A stretch of DNA of 36,454 bases, from positions 1-36,454 of the forward strand of contig JAILCN010000116.1 of the NCBI GenBank assembly GCA_024680365.1. Reading direction: 5' to 3'. This DNA comes from Solobacterium sp. (GTDB lineage: Bacteria; Bacillota_I; Bacilli_A; Erysipelotrichales; Erysipelotrichaceae). How positions within the stretch are numbered: the stretch's first letter is position 1; each line of letters begins with the position of its first letter. Both the position numbers and the translations under genes were made by a program. This document shows, piece by piece, positions 23,797 to 31,861 of this stretch. Below the pieces are notes generated by a model that worked only from the letters and a program-made list of their open reading frames with translations, did not search any database and had not been told where the DNA came from.

Positions 23797-24291
23797 ATGG
23801 CAAAAAGAACAGATGTACTGGACTGGGATGAATACTTCATGGGACTTGCCCATCTGTCCGCGCTGCGTTCCAAAGATCCGAATACTCAGGTCGGCGCTGC
23901 GATCGTTGATGAAAATCACCGCGTTGTTTCCGTCGGCTACAATGGTCTGCCGAAGGGATGTTCTGATGATGAATTCCCCTGGGAGAGAGAAGGAGGCACG
24001 CTGGAGACCAAATATGCATATGTTGTGCACGCGGAGCTGAATGCCATTCTGAATTCCAAATGGCCGGTTTCCGGCTGTACGATCTATGTCTCTCTGTTTC
24101 CCTGCAATGAATGCGCCAAAGCGATCATCCAGTCGGGGATCCGCAGGATCGTCTATGAATCTGACAAATACAACGGTGTTGACACAAACATTGCTTCCAA
24201 GCGCATGCTGAGAGCTGCCGGCGTTGAACTGTGCAGACTGGAAAATACGATCAGCCTGAAGGTTGAAAAGAAAGTCAATTCAGAACTGTAA
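23797..24291 (+). CDS. comEB: dCMP deaminase (ComEB type)
   Basis: 164-residue zinc enzyme converting dCMP to dUMP for thymidylate synthesis. Zinc and proton-shuttle residues are His78 and Glu80 in VVHAELNAIL and Cys103/Cys106 in FPCNECAKAI. The LSALRSKDPNTQVGAAIVD and YNGLPKG motifs bind the nucleotide. It ends the lspA operon. In Bacillus the homologue is called ComEB although competence does not need it; no other com genes are here. Confidence 0.93.
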   Translation: MAKRTDVLDWDEYFMGLAHLSALRSKDPNTQVGAAIVDENHRVVSVGYNGLPKGCSDDEFPWEREGGTLETKYAYVVHAELNAILNSKWPVSGCTIYVSLFPCNECAKAIIQSGIRRIVYESDKYNGVDTNIASKRMLRAAGVELCRLENTISLKVEKKVNSEL

Positions 24292-24297
24292 AAAAAT

Positions 24298-24322
24298 GAA
24301 CCGCTGCGGCGGTTCTTATTTT
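24298..24322. terminator. Bidirectional terminator between dCMP deaminase and rnhC
   Basis: GAACCGC (24298-24304) pairs with GCGGTTC (24309-24315) around TGCG. TTATTTTT follows on the plus strand, and a run of A on the other side gives TTCATTTTTTT for the minus strand. Confidence 0.92.
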
Positions 24323-25173
24323 TGCAATATCTTTTCAGTGTTTTTAAAATGCAGTTTGGCAACCTCACCGAGCCTGTCTGCACCGTATTTCTGAACAAAA
24401 AGACGTGCTGATTCATCGGCTGAGGCGCCGGATCCGAAGCTGAAATGCATTCCGTATTTTTCGTCCATGGCGTCCATGACCCTGAGAAAGGCGTATCGGG
24501 CGATAACGCTGGCTGCTCCGACAGAAAGATATTTGTCTTCCGCTTTTGTTTCAAAATGAATGCCGCGGATGATTTCTTTTTCTCCTGTCAGGTAACGGTA
24601 ATAGCTTTTCTCCGGTGTGAACTGGTCGATCACGATCAGTCCGGGAAGCTGGACTTTTTTCTTCAGATTTACATATGCCTGGTTATGAAGCTTTGCCTTG
24701 ATCGCGTTGAGATTTGTATCCGCATGCACTTTGTTATACAGCGGGTCTTCAACAATGAGAAGACTGTGAGTCAGCTTCTCCATCAGGACCACGGCAGCTT
24801 CACGGACATCGCTGTCCTTCATCTGCTTGCAGTCATGGGCGCCTGTGGAGCGGATGATATCCGCGTCTTTCTCACTGCAGTAGACAGCGCAGACGCATAC
24901 GGGGCCGAAATAGTCGCCGGTACCGACCTCATCGCTGCCGGCCTGGGGAAACTCACCGGTGGTTTCATTCATAAAGGGGGAAGCATACACTTCCGCGTCA
25001 GGTCCCTGGAAAACCGTCTTGCCGCTGAGATATCTTGTGATCGTACAGTTTTCACATTTCAGTGACCACTCCGCGTAGGGAGGCGCTGTCCGGGCGCATT
25101 CAAAGAATGCCTGATAAAGCTTCTCTGACTGGTCTCTGTTCAGATTCAGTGTTATAGTCGTTCTGGTGTTCAT
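24316..25173 (-). CDS. rnhC: Ribonuclease HIII
   Basis: 285-residue endonuclease that removes RNA from RNA-DNA hybrids. An N-terminal TBP-like substrate domain (about 1-75) is followed by the RNase H domain beginning GSDEVGTGDYFGPV (Asp81, Glu82), with GAHDCKQM supplying a further Asp (114) and LIVIDQF another. GSV-type ASVIARYAFLRVMD and the C-terminal VAKLHFKNTEKIL are typical of the family. The ATG at 25173 fits the beginning of the TBP-like domain, yet no SD precedes it, and an extended -10 ends 6 nt upstream, so the mRNA may be leaderless. Convergent with the dCMP deaminase gene. Confidence 0.94.
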   Translation of the reverse strand: MNTRTTITLNLNRDQSEKLYQAFFECARTAPPYAEWSLKCENCTITRYLSGKTVFQGPDAEVYASPFMNETTGEFPQAGSDEVGTGDYFGPVCVCAVYCSEKDADIIRSTGAHDCKQMKDSDVREAAVVLMEKLTHSLLIVEDPLYNKVHADTNLNAIKAKLHNQAYVNLKKKVQLPGLIVIDQFTPEKSYYRYLTGEKEIIRGIHFETKAEDKYLSVGAASVIARYAFLRVMDAMDEKYGMHFSFGSGASADESARLFVQKYGADRLGEVAKLHFKNTEKILQK

Positions 25174-25179
25174 GGCATA

Positions 25180-25188
25180 ATATTAACA
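25180..25188 (-). promoter_or_regulatory. Extended -10 of rnhC, abutting the start codon
   Basis: On the minus strand TGTTAATAT gives TG (25188-25187) and hexamer TAATAT (25185-25180). Six nucleotides separate it from the A of the ATG at 25173, as for dnaE. No -35 hexamer and no SD are evident. Confidence 0.5.
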
Positions 25189-25193
25189 TCGCA

Positions 25194-25221
25194 TTGCGTC
25201 CGATAAAAGATTTGATATGAT
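25194..25221 (+). promoter_or_regulatory. Promoter of the cvpA-mutS2-uvrC operon
   Basis: TTGCGT (25194-25199), a 16-nt spacer and TATGAT (25216-25221) preceded by TGA make an extended -10 promoter. The SD AGAGGTG follows. It is divergent from rnhC. Confidence 0.7.
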
Positions 25222-25242
25222 TAACAGGAAAGAGGTGCAATT

Positions 25243-25911
25243 ATGTTTACAGTTACTAACAGCTGGATCTGGCCGGTCAATATCGGCCTGGTCGTAGTCT
25301 TTGCAATATTTATCGCTGTCGGCTGGAAAAAAGGAATTATCCGGATGGCGATCAGCGTCATTGGATCGATCGCGTCGTTCTATATCGCCTGGGCGCTTTC
25401 CAGCGTGCTTGGCAAATACTTCAGGCTCTGGCCGAAAGACTGGGCGGTTCTGCAGAATACTTCCTTCGCGGAAGCGGCAGAGCAGTTTCTGAACCAGATC
25501 TGCTGGTTCCTTCTGCTGTTTCTGATTCTCAGGGTCGTATTTGTATTCCTTGATATTGCCGCAAAGAACACCCAGAAGCTGCCGGTCGTCGGAACGTTCA
25601 GTTCACTTCTTGGCAGCGCTGCGTCAGTGATCGAAGCCGCGGTCATTACAATGGTCGCATCTGTCGTCCTGCAGACACCGATGTTTGTCAACGGAACGCT
25701 GGCTGTTACGAAGACCCTGATCAAGCCGGTCAACGATCTGACAGCGGAAGTATTCCATACATTTGCCGAGCCGGTCATCAGCAGCGAAGCGCTCAATACA
25801 CTGGCAGACAATGTATCTTTCCTGACGAAAAAAGAACAGGATGCGCTGAGCACATGGCTGGATGAGCACGGCTACAAATACAACACAGAGATCACGGAGA
25901 TCATTCCGTAA
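25243..25911 (+). CDS. CvpA-family membrane protein
   Basis: 222-residue integral membrane protein of the CvpA family, named for colicin V production in E. coli; the role in Bacillota is unknown. Four hydrophobic helices at about 8-28, 33-53, 80-105 and 120-145, with FAIFIAVGWKKGIIRMAISVIGSIASFYIAW at the front and SSLLGSAASVIEAAVITMV as family landmarks. The position directly upstream of mutS2 is a common arrangement in Bacillota and supports the call. Twelve nt separate it from mutS2. Confidence 0.88.
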   Translation: MFTVTNSWIWPVNIGLVVVFAIFIAVGWKKGIIRMAISVIGSIASFYIAWALSSVLGKYFRLWPKDWAVLQNTSFAEAAEQFLNQICWFLLLFLILRVVFVFLDIAAKNTQKLPVVGTFSSLLGSAASVIEAAVITMVASVVLQTPMFVNGTLAVTKTLIKPVNDLTAEVFHTFAEPVISSEALNTLADNVSFLTKKEQDALSTWLDEHGYKYNTEITEIIP

Positions 25912-25923
25912 GACAGGAGAAGC

Positions 25924-28239
25924 ATGAGCGTAGAAAACAGTCTTGAACTTCATGAGATCATTTCGCAGATGATACCGTTCTGCGCTTTTTCGCTTAGCAC
26001 GGAACGGCTTGAAAATATTGAACCGTCATATGACAGACTGATCATCAGACAGCGGCTTGTCCGGGTAAAGGAAGCGCTTGACGCGGTAAACCATTATGGA
26101 CCCATGCCGTTTTTCGGGATCAGGGATATGCGGGAAACGCTGCTTTCCTGTGCGAAAGGCAGAACGCTGACCGGAAATGACCTGGCTGCAGTGATCCGTC
26201 TGATCCAGGGGATCCGGGGCATTGTTTCCTACGAACGCTCACTGATCGATATTGAACATCCGCATCTGAAGGAGCTGACAGATACTCTTGTCGTGCATGA
26301 GAAACTTGAGAAGACACTTTCCAGATGCATCAATGACTATGGTGAAGTGATGGACAGCGCCAGCGACGCGCTGCGCGGGATCCGCGTGGCTCTGCGCAGG
26401 ATCGATCAGGAGATCAGCGCAGCCGCCCAGCGTTTTGTTGCGGCACATCCGGATTCTGTTGTTGATTCGATCATCACATACCGGGGATCACGGGCTGTGA
26501 TCCTTGTCAAAGCCAGCGACAAGAACGCTTTCGGCGGTCTTGTTTACGGCGACAGTGCCAGCGGTCAGGCGTCTTATATCGAACCGGCTGCTCTGGTCAC
26601 TGTCAACAACCGCAAGCAGGAGCTTGTTCAGAAAGAAAAAGAAGAAGTTGAAAAGATCCTGACCATGTGTTCAAAAGAGTGCGGCGTCTACGCGTATGAG
26701 GAAGCAGCGAATATTGAGACCTGCGGCATCCTGGACGAAGTCTTCGCGAAAGCACAGTGGGGCCAGAGAGCCGAAGCATATGCAGCGGAGCTGACGGATG
26801 AAAGAAAGCTGGTCCTGAGAAGAGCGAGACATCCGCTGATCGATCCGAAGAAGGTCGTTGCGAATCATTATACGATCGCGGATCCGCATCGTGTTCTGCT
26901 GATCACTGGTCCCAACACCGGCGGCAAAACAGTCTCGATGAAGGTGATCGGTCTGTCAGTACTGATGACATACTGCGGCATGCCGGTCTGCGCGGATGAA
27001 GCTGTGATTCCATTCTTTGACCACGTCTTTGCGGATATCGGCGATGATCAGAGCGTCGTCTCTTCGCTGTCTTCGTTCAGCGCGCACATCCGCAAGCAGG
27101 CGGAGGTATGCAGGATGGCAACTGCTTCCAGTCTTGTACTGCTCGATGAGATCGGCAGCGGCACAGATCCAAGGGAAGGTGAAAGCCTGGCGATCGCGAT
27201 CCTCAATGAGCTTCGGGAACGTGGCTGCATGACGGTCGCAACGACCCATTACGGAAGACTGAAATCCTACGGCAAGCGTCATGACGACATCCTGACAGCT
27301 TCCGTGCAGTTTGACATGGAAAAGCTGATGCCAACCTATAAATATCTGGAAGGGCAGACTGGTTCCTCCAACGCTCTGGAGGTTGCGTCCAGATATGGTC
27401 TGCCGGACCATATCGTCAAATACGCCCGCTTTCTGAAAAACCAGGCAAAAACAGAAGAAGACATTCTGATCGAACGTCTGGAAAAACAGCTGAGTGAAGT
27501 CGGTGCCCGCGAAGAGGAACTGAAAAAACTGCTGGAAGAAAACCGGAAAGCGGAAGAAGAGATCCGAAATGAGAAACTGCGTCTGGAAAAAGAAAAAGAC
27601 CATCTGAAAGAAAAAATGGAAGCGGAAGCAGATGCCTATCTGGAAGAAAAGAAACGCGAGGCAGACCAGATCCTTTCCGAACTGCGAGAGCGTACCGATC
27701 TGAAATATCACGAGGCAATTCAGAAGAAACATGAGCTTTCCGCGCTGTCTTCCAGACCGTCTGAACTGGATGAAGATCCGGAAAACCATGAGTATAAGCC
27801 GCATGACGCTGTTGAGCTGCGTTCTTCCGGAAGGGTGTGCGAAGTCATCGAAGTCGGGAAGAAAGAACTGAAAGTCCTGCTGAACGGCACAACGGTCCGC
27901 GTAAAGAAAGACCAGGTACGGCCGAGTGCGCATGTGATCCCGAAAGTAAAAAACACGACATCTGTCAATATTGCATCCCATACGATCTATTCCACAATGC
28001 CGATCGAATGCAACCTGATCGGTATGCGGGTGGATGAAGCAGTGGAAAAGATGGATTCCTATATGGATCAGGCCCAGCTGTATGGTCTGAAAACGTTCCG
28101 CATCATTCACGGTGACGGCACCGGTAAACTGCGCGCTGCTGTCCATAACAGACTGAAGAACAACCGGAATGTAAAGGAATTCAGGCTTGGAGCTCCGTCG
28201 GAAGGCGGCTCCGGCGCGACAGTCGTCGTCATGGTGTAA
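25924..28239 (+). CDS. mutS2: MutS2 endonuclease/ATPase
   Basis: 771-residue MutS-family protein lacking mismatch-recognition domains. It suppresses homologous recombination and, in Bacillus, also acts on collided ribosomes. The clamp/lever region (1-300) is followed by an ATPase with Walker A GPNTGGKT (about 329-336), Walker B LVLLDEIGSGTDPREG and the THYGRLKSYG segment. A long charged coiled coil (about 515-610) leads to the C-terminal KOW-like (about 620-660) and Smr domains (about 695-771, IGMRVDEAVEKMDSYMDQAQLYGLKTFRIIHGDGTGKLRAAVH), with the HGxGxGxLR-type signature. GGAG precedes the ATG. uvrC begins 4 nt after the stop. Confidence 0.96.
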   Translation: MSVENSLELHEIISQMIPFCAFSLSTERLENIEPSYDRLIIRQRLVRVKEALDAVNHYGPMPFFGIRDMRETLLSCAKGRTLTGNDLAAVIRLIQGIRGIVSYERSLIDIEHPHLKELTDTLVVHEKLEKTLSRCINDYGEVMDSASDALRGIRVALRRIDQEISAAAQRFVAAHPDSVVDSIITYRGSRAVILVKASDKNAFGGLVYGDSASGQASYIEPAALVTVNNRKQELVQKEKEEVEKILTMCSKECGVYAYEEAANIETCGILDEVFAKAQWGQRAEAYAAELTDERKLVLRRARHPLIDPKKVVANHYTIADPHRVLLITGPNTGGKTVSMKVIGLSVLMTYCGMPVCADEAVIPFFDHVFADIGDDQSVVSSLSSFSAHIRKQAEVCRMATASSLVLLDEIGSGTDPREGESLAIAILNELRERGCMTVATTHYGRLKSYGKRHDDILTASVQFDMEKLMPTYKYLEGQTGSSNALEVASRYGLPDHIVKYARFLKNQAKTEEDILIERLEKQLSEVGAREEELKKLLEENRKAEEEIRNEKLRLEKEKDHLKEKMEAEADAYLEEKKREADQILSELRERTDLKYHEAIQKKHELSALSSRPSELDEDPENHEYKPHDAVELRSSGRVCEVIEVGKKELKVLLNGTTVRVKKDQVRPSAHVIPKVKNTTSVNIASHTIYSTMPIECNLIGMRVDEAVEKMDSYMDQAQLYGLKTFRIIHGDGTGKLRAAVHNRLKNNRNVKEFRLGAPSEGGSGATVVVMV

Positions 28240-28243
28240 AACG

Positions 28244-30031
28244 ATGGACAGAGAATATATCAAAGCAAAACTGGTGAATATTCCCAATGAACCAGGCAGT
28301 TATCAGATGAAGGATAAAAACGGCGAGATCATCTACGTCGGCAAAGCCAAGAATCTGCATAACCGCGTGAATCAGTACTTTACCGGCGAACATGATTTCA
28401 AGACGTCAAAACTGGTTGCCAACATTGAAGATTTTGACTTCATCGTGACCGCGACAGAAAAGGAAGCGCTGATCCTGGAGATCAACCTGATCAAAAAGTA
28501 CCGGCCAAAGTACAATATCCAGTTCATTGACGATTCTTCCTATCCCTATATCAAACTGACCAGAGAACAATTTCCGAGGCTGACGATCGCCAGGGATATC
28601 AAAAAAGACCGCAGAGCGCGGTATTTCGGTCCCTTTCCCGATGCCGGCGCAGCCCGGGATACGCTGAAGGTGCTGCAGTCTCTCTATCCGTTCCGCCGCT
28701 GTACGAGGATGCAGGATAAGGTCTGTTTGTATTACCATATGGGACAGTGTCTTGGTCCCTGTACATATGAGATCGAAAAGGGAACATACGAAATGATGGC
28801 GGAAGGCGTAACGCGGTTTATGAACGGCGATACGAAAGACGTTGAGAATCAGCTGAAGGAAAAGATGCTGGAAGCCAGCCAGGCGCTGGAATTTGAGAAA
28901 GCGGCTGAACTGAGAAACATGCTGGAATCGATCCGCAAGGTTGTTCAGGATGCCCAAAATATCGAAAAAGACAACAGGGGATCCCGGGATGTCTTCGCCT
29001 GGCACGCAGATAAGGGCTATATGGCAATTACCGGCTTCCTTGTACGAAACGGCGTGATCCTGAACAAGGAATTCCGCCTGCGTCCGCTTTACGGTGATCC
29101 GGAAGACGCCTTTACGGCATTCCTTGCGGACTATTATGCGAAGAATCCAGCGGCGCGGGAACTGGTGCTGCCGATGAACTGTGATTTCGACGGTCTTTCC
29201 GAACTCCTTGACATGCCTGTCTTCCAGCCTCAGAGAGGGTACAAGAAACGTCTGATCGACATGTGCATCGACAATGCTGTAAAACAGCTCGAGATGAAGT
29301 TCAGTACGGTTGAAAAACAGAACACGGTGACAGAGCAGGCTGTTGAAGAACTGTCCAGACTTGCCGGCTGTCCGATGAACCGGGTCGAACTGTTCGACAA
29401 CTCGCATATCAGCGGGGCGTTCACGGTTGCCAGCTGCGTTGTTTATGAAGACGGCATGCCGGACAAAAAAAGCTACCGGCTTTATAAGCTTCATACCGGC
29501 AACAGTGATGTGGATTCCATGAAGGAAGTCGTCTACAGAAGATATTTCCGGCTTCTGAAAGAGGACGGCAGATTTCCGGACGGCATCCTGGTCGACGGCG
29601 GCCGCACCCAGATCGAAGCCGCAAAAGAGATCCTGGAAAGCCTTGGTCTGGAAGACAGGATCCGGATCATGGGTCTTGTCAAGGATGATCACCATAACAC
29701 CAGCGCGCTGATGGATACGGATTTCCGGACCTTCGACATCGATAAGAATTCCGGACTGTTCTTTCTGCTAACGAGAATGCAGGATGAAGTCCACCGGACG
29801 GCGGTTTCATATCACCGGAAGCTGCGTTCCAAAGCGCAGACGAAATCGATCCTGGATGAAGTAGAGGGGATCGGTCCGAAACGGAAAAAACTCCTGCTTA
29901 AGGAGTTTGGAAACTTCATGAATCTGAAAAATGCGAAAGAAGAGGAGATCGCGCAGGTCATTCCGAAAGAAGCTGCCCGCAATGTCTATCTTGCGCTGCA
30001 TAACGAAGAGTCAGAAGAAAACGATGCGTGA
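28244..30031 (+). CDS. uvrC: Excinuclease ABC subunit C
   Basis: 595-residue nuclease that makes both incisions in nucleotide excision repair with UvrA/UvrB. An N-terminal GIY-YIG domain (PGSYQMKDKNGEIIYVGKAKNLHNRV, about 14-39) makes the 3' cut. A central UVR motif (about 200-235, LKEKMLEASQALEFEKAAELRNML) binds UvrB, the RNase H-like domain (about 370-530, ELFDNSHISG and LVDGGRTQIEAA) makes the 5' cut, and HhH motifs (VEGIGPKRKKLLLKEFGN) close the protein. CLYYHMGQCLGPC is the conserved cysteine segment. The ATG at 28244 fits the family start; the in-frame extension lies within mutS2. No LexA-type box is visible nearby. Confidence 0.97.
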   Translation: MDREYIKAKLVNIPNEPGSYQMKDKNGEIIYVGKAKNLHNRVNQYFTGEHDFKTSKLVANIEDFDFIVTATEKEALILEINLIKKYRPKYNIQFIDDSSYPYIKLTREQFPRLTIARDIKKDRRARYFGPFPDAGAARDTLKVLQSLYPFRRCTRMQDKVCLYYHMGQCLGPCTYEIEKGTYEMMAEGVTRFMNGDTKDVENQLKEKMLEASQALEFEKAAELRNMLESIRKVVQDAQNIEKDNRGSRDVFAWHADKGYMAITGFLVRNGVILNKEFRLRPLYGDPEDAFTAFLADYYAKNPAARELVLPMNCDFDGLSELLDMPVFQPQRGYKKRLIDMCIDNAVKQLEMKFSTVEKQNTVTEQAVEELSRLAGCPMNRVELFDNSHISGAFTVASCVVYEDGMPDKKSYRLYKLHTGNSDVDSMKEVVYRRYFRLLKEDGRFPDGILVDGGRTQIEAAKEILESLGLEDRIRIMGLVKDDHHNTSALMDTDFRTFDIDKNSGLFFLLTRMQDEVHRTAVSYHRKLRSKAQTKSILDEVEGIGPKRKKLLLKEFGNFMNLKNAKEEEIAQVIPKEAARNVYLALHNEESEENDA

Positions 30032-30040
30032 GCATCGTTT
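30019..30040. terminator. Hairpin at the convergent ends of uvrC and the small membrane protein gene
   Basis: AAACGATGC (30019-30027) pairs with GCATCGTTT (30032-30040) around GTGA, which contains the uvrC stop. A separated TTTTTT run comes about 10 nt later on the plus strand, so termination strength is uncertain. Confidence 0.65.
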
Positions 30041-30416
30041 ACAGACTCTTTTTTACTTTGTCGATCACAGCCTTGTCACCAGCGACCCGTTTCAGAGCGC
30101 CGGCATAGCCTTTGACACCTTCCAGCGTGTCATCTGAGGAATAGACTTTCTGCATTGCCAGCAGGACCGGGATCGCAGCCATCAGGATCTTGTTCTTCTG
30201 TCTCTGTTCCGCTTTCTTTTCGTTCATTGCGTCCATCTTGATCTGCATCAGGGCAAGACTTCTCTGCATCGGTTCTGTCGCATTCTGAACATTCTGGACT
30301 TCCTTCAGCAGTGCGAGGGCTTTCAGGCCGGTCAGGACAATGAAAATGACTAGAAGCAGAATGGATGCATAAAGGATATAATAATTCCAGGGATATAAAT
30401 TCATTTTCATAATCAT
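30039..30416 (-). CDS. Small single-span membrane protein, unknown
   Basis: I do not recognise this 125-residue protein. One strong TM helix (about 13-33, ILYASILLLVIFIVLTGLKAL) is followed by a heptad-like, probably coiled segment (LLKEVQNVQNATEPMQRSLALMQIKMDAMNEKKAEQRQK) and a second, weaker hydrophobic stretch (ILMAAIPVLLAMQKVY). The C-terminus is basic. ATG at 30416 follows AAGGAAG; a second ATG two codons later is possible. Shares the divergent promoter region with the YfcE-type gene and is convergent with uvrC. Confidence 0.75.
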   Translation of the reverse strand: MIMKMNLYPWNYYILYASILLLVIFIVLTGLKALALLKEVQNVQNATEPMQRSLALMQIKMDAMNEKKAEQRQKNKILMAAIPVLLAMQKVYSSDDTLEGVKGYAGALKRVAGDKAVIDKVKKSL

Positions 30417-30426
30417 TGTCTTCCTT

Positions 30427-30455
30427 TTTATAAAAATATGGTAACATGATTACAA
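30427..30455 (-). promoter_or_regulatory. Putative promoter of the small membrane protein gene
   Basis: On the minus strand TTGTAA (30455-30450), a 17-nt spacer and TATAAA (30432-30427) match a sigma-A promoter. The leader would be very short, with the ATG at 30416, and might remove part of the SD, so the assignment is tentative. Confidence 0.4.
30439..30447 (+). promoter_or_regulatory. Extended -10 of the YfcE-type phosphoesterase gene
   Basis: TGGTAACAT (hexamer TAACAT 30442-30447) is the best -10 candidate; the -35 is weak. Predicted transcription starts at about 30454, next to the inverted repeat at 30456-30477. Confidence 0.4.
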
Positions 30456-30477
30456 CTCTTTTCCCATAAGAAAAGAG
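30456..30477. repeat. Perfect inverted repeat in the 5' leader of the YfcE-type gene
   Basis: CTCTTTTC (30456-30463) and GAAAAGAG (30470-30477) are fully complementary across CCATAA. Its position at the predicted mRNA 5' end suggests an operator or a stabilising 5' stem-loop. It is not followed by a T-tract in the plus direction. Confidence 0.6.
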
Positions 30478-30508
30478 AAAAACTGCAAATTACTTTTAAG
30501 GAGACAGT

Positions 30509-30985
30509 ATGCCACAGAAAGCAAGAATTGTGCTGATCAGCGACAATCACGGACTCGTTAAAGCAATTACCGATATCCGCAGTCAGTACTGCCATGGAGA
30601 ATATCTTCTTCACTGCGGTGACAGTGAAATGCCTGCCTATATGCTGGACGGCTTTGCGTCTGTGCAGGGTAATAACGATGACTATAACGCATATCCGGCA
30701 AGAAGGATCCTGAATATTGCAGGTCACAGGATCCTGATGGTACACGGCCACCGCGATATGTTTTTCGGTCATTATGACATGCTGGCAGACAGAGCGAAGC
30801 AGCAGGGGTGCGATATCGTCATGTTCGGACATACCCATATCTATCACGATTCCGTGATCGATGGAATCCGCATCCTGAACCCGGGATCCATCTGGCGCAA
30901 CCGTGACGGATCTGAGCCATCCTACATGGTGATCGACCTGGAAGAGGGGAAGATCAGCGTGAAACGGATGACGTATCATATCTGA
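30509..30985 (+). CDS. YfcE/MJ0936-type metallophosphoesterase
   Basis: 158-residue single-domain calcineurin-like phosphoesterase. The motifs are complete: LISDNHG (DxH), LHCGDSE (GD), QGNNDD (GNxD), MVHGHRD (H) and MFGHTHIYHD (GHxH), so a binuclear metal site should form. That contrasts with the degenerate paralogue at 7134. Members act on phosphodiesters or small phosphate esters; the natural substrate is unknown. SD AAGGAG precedes the ATG. A tRNA gene with its own promoter follows 69 nt later. Confidence 0.92.
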   Translation: MPQKARIVLISDNHGLVKAITDIRSQYCHGEYLLHCGDSEMPAYMLDGFASVQGNNDDYNAYPARRILNIAGHRILMVHGHRDMFFGHYDMLADRAKQQGCDIVMFGHTHIYHDSVIDGIRILNPGSIWRNRDGSEPSYMVIDLEEGKISVKRMTYHI

Positions 30986-31016
30986 TGAAAGCTTTTCAGA
31001 AGTAAACAATTTATTC

Positions 31017-31045
31017 TTGAAAACGTCTTTCAACTCTGCTAGTAT
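31017..31045 (+). promoter_or_regulatory. Promoter of tRNA-Arg
   Basis: TTGAAA (31017-31022), a 17-nt spacer and TAGTAT (31040-31045) preceded by TGC (31037-31039). Transcription would begin about 3 nt before the mature tRNA. Confidence 0.8.
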
Positions 31046-31054
31046 AGTTGTGCT

Positions 31055-31128
31055 GTCGTCGTAGCTCAGTTGGATAGAGCACCCGCCTTCTAAGCGGACG
31101 GTCAAGAGTTCGAGTCTCTTCGACGACG
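31055..31128 (+). tRNA. tRNA-Arg (anticodon UCU)
   Basis: The acceptor GTCGTCG (31055-31061) pairs with CGACGAC (31121-31127) plus discriminator G. The D arm is GCTC...GAGC, and the anticodon loop CTTCTAA holds TCT. The T arm is AAGAG/CTCTT with loop TTCGAGT. The CCA end is not encoded (CT follows). The outermost anticodon-stem pair reads as C27-A43, a mismatch. The tRNA reads AGA/AGG arginine codons, which are frequent in the genes of this window. Confidence 0.96.
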
Positions 31129-31137
31129 CTGACGATA

Positions 31138-31169
31138 CCGGATTGCAGCAATGCAGTCCGGTTATTTTT
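31138..31169 (+). terminator. Terminator of tRNA-Arg
   Basis: A 10-bp stem (31138-31147 with 31152-31161, one G-T pair) with a GCAA tetraloop is followed by TTATTTTT. It stands between the tRNA and the next gene, for which I see no separate promoter. Confidence 0.92.
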
Positions 31170-31185
31170 GTTAAGTGAGGATCCT

Positions 31186-31860
31186 ATGGGCGGATATTAC
31201 GAAGAAACACTGGAAGAGATCGAAAAGCTGATCAGCGAAGGACATTATGAAGCTGCCGGGCTGATGATCGACAAAGAACTGTCAATGCCGTATGTCCCGG
31301 AAGAGTTCGAAAGAAAAATGCAGGCGCTGAAGAAAGAGACCGCATGGCGGCTGAGCGACCGCAGGCCATCCGGAGAAAGAAGCATCGGATCGATCCTTGC
31401 CGGTCTGAAGAAAAAACCGGAAGATCAGCTGGCGGCGGCATCCGCGCTTTCCGGAAGGAACCTGCGTGAGATCCGACAGGAACTTGCGTCATATCTGGCC
31501 GGCGATCCGTATCCGGAAGCTGCATCGCTTGTGATCGAAGCAATCGCGGAACAGGAAGTGCCGGAAGAATTCACGTATGTAAAAGACGGCCTGGAATATA
31601 CATTCTGGGGCGATTCCCTGACGCCTGTGTCAGAGAGTGCCGGTTTCCTCAGGGCTGACAGGATCCTGAAAGATCAGCTGGCAAATGATCATCCCGACTA
31701 TTATGAAATGTGCCGGACGCTGCTGATCCATGAAGTCTTTATGTATCTGCCGCTGAGCTATGAGGAAGAAGAAGCGGAAGGCCTGGCAGAAGGGATCCTG
31801 AAAGAAGTCAGCACACTGATGGATGACGGCGAACTGTACCGGGAGATTAAGAATCTCTAA
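31186..31860 (+). CDS. DUF3196-like acidic helical protein
   Basis: 224-residue, strongly acidic, mostly helical soluble protein. The opening GYYEETLEEIEKLISEGHYEAAGLMIDKELSMPYVPEEFE resembles, from memory, the DUF3196 family seen in Bacillota, with a TPR-like helical start; the function is unknown. Repeated themes are EAAxLxIxxEL and MPYVPEEFE / QEVPEEFTYV, which look like an internal duplication (about 22-45 and 108-130). ATG 31186 follows GTGAGG; an earlier TTG start lies in the tRNA terminator. No own promoter is apparent, so read-through past the tRNA terminator may drive it. The CIRCE region begins 2 nt after the stop. Confidence 0.75.
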   Translation: MGGYYEETLEEIEKLISEGHYEAAGLMIDKELSMPYVPEEFERKMQALKKETAWRLSDRRPSGERSIGSILAGLKKKPEDQLAAASALSGRNLREIRQELASYLAGDPYPEAASLVIEAIAEQEVPEEFTYVKDGLEYTFWGDSLTPVSESAGFLRADRILKDQLANDHPDYYEMCRTLLIHEVFMYLPLSYEEEEAEGLAEGILKEVSTLMDDGELYREIKNL

Positions 31861-31861
31861 A

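Noticed and set aside
26956-28287. Long minus-strand open frame (443 codons) opposite mutS2
   Set aside because: Covers the conserved ATPase and Smr regions of MutS2 and yields a Phe-rich, low-plausibility protein that mirrors the Lys/Glu-rich coiled coil on the other strand.
28406-29695. Long minus-strand open frame (429 codons) opposite uvrC
   Set aside because: Antisense shadow of UvrC catalytic domains, with no start signal or family resemblance.
25924-30031. LexA/SOS operator upstream of mutS2 or uvrC
   Set aside because: I looked for GAAC-N4-GTTC-type boxes near the operon promoter and found none by eye.
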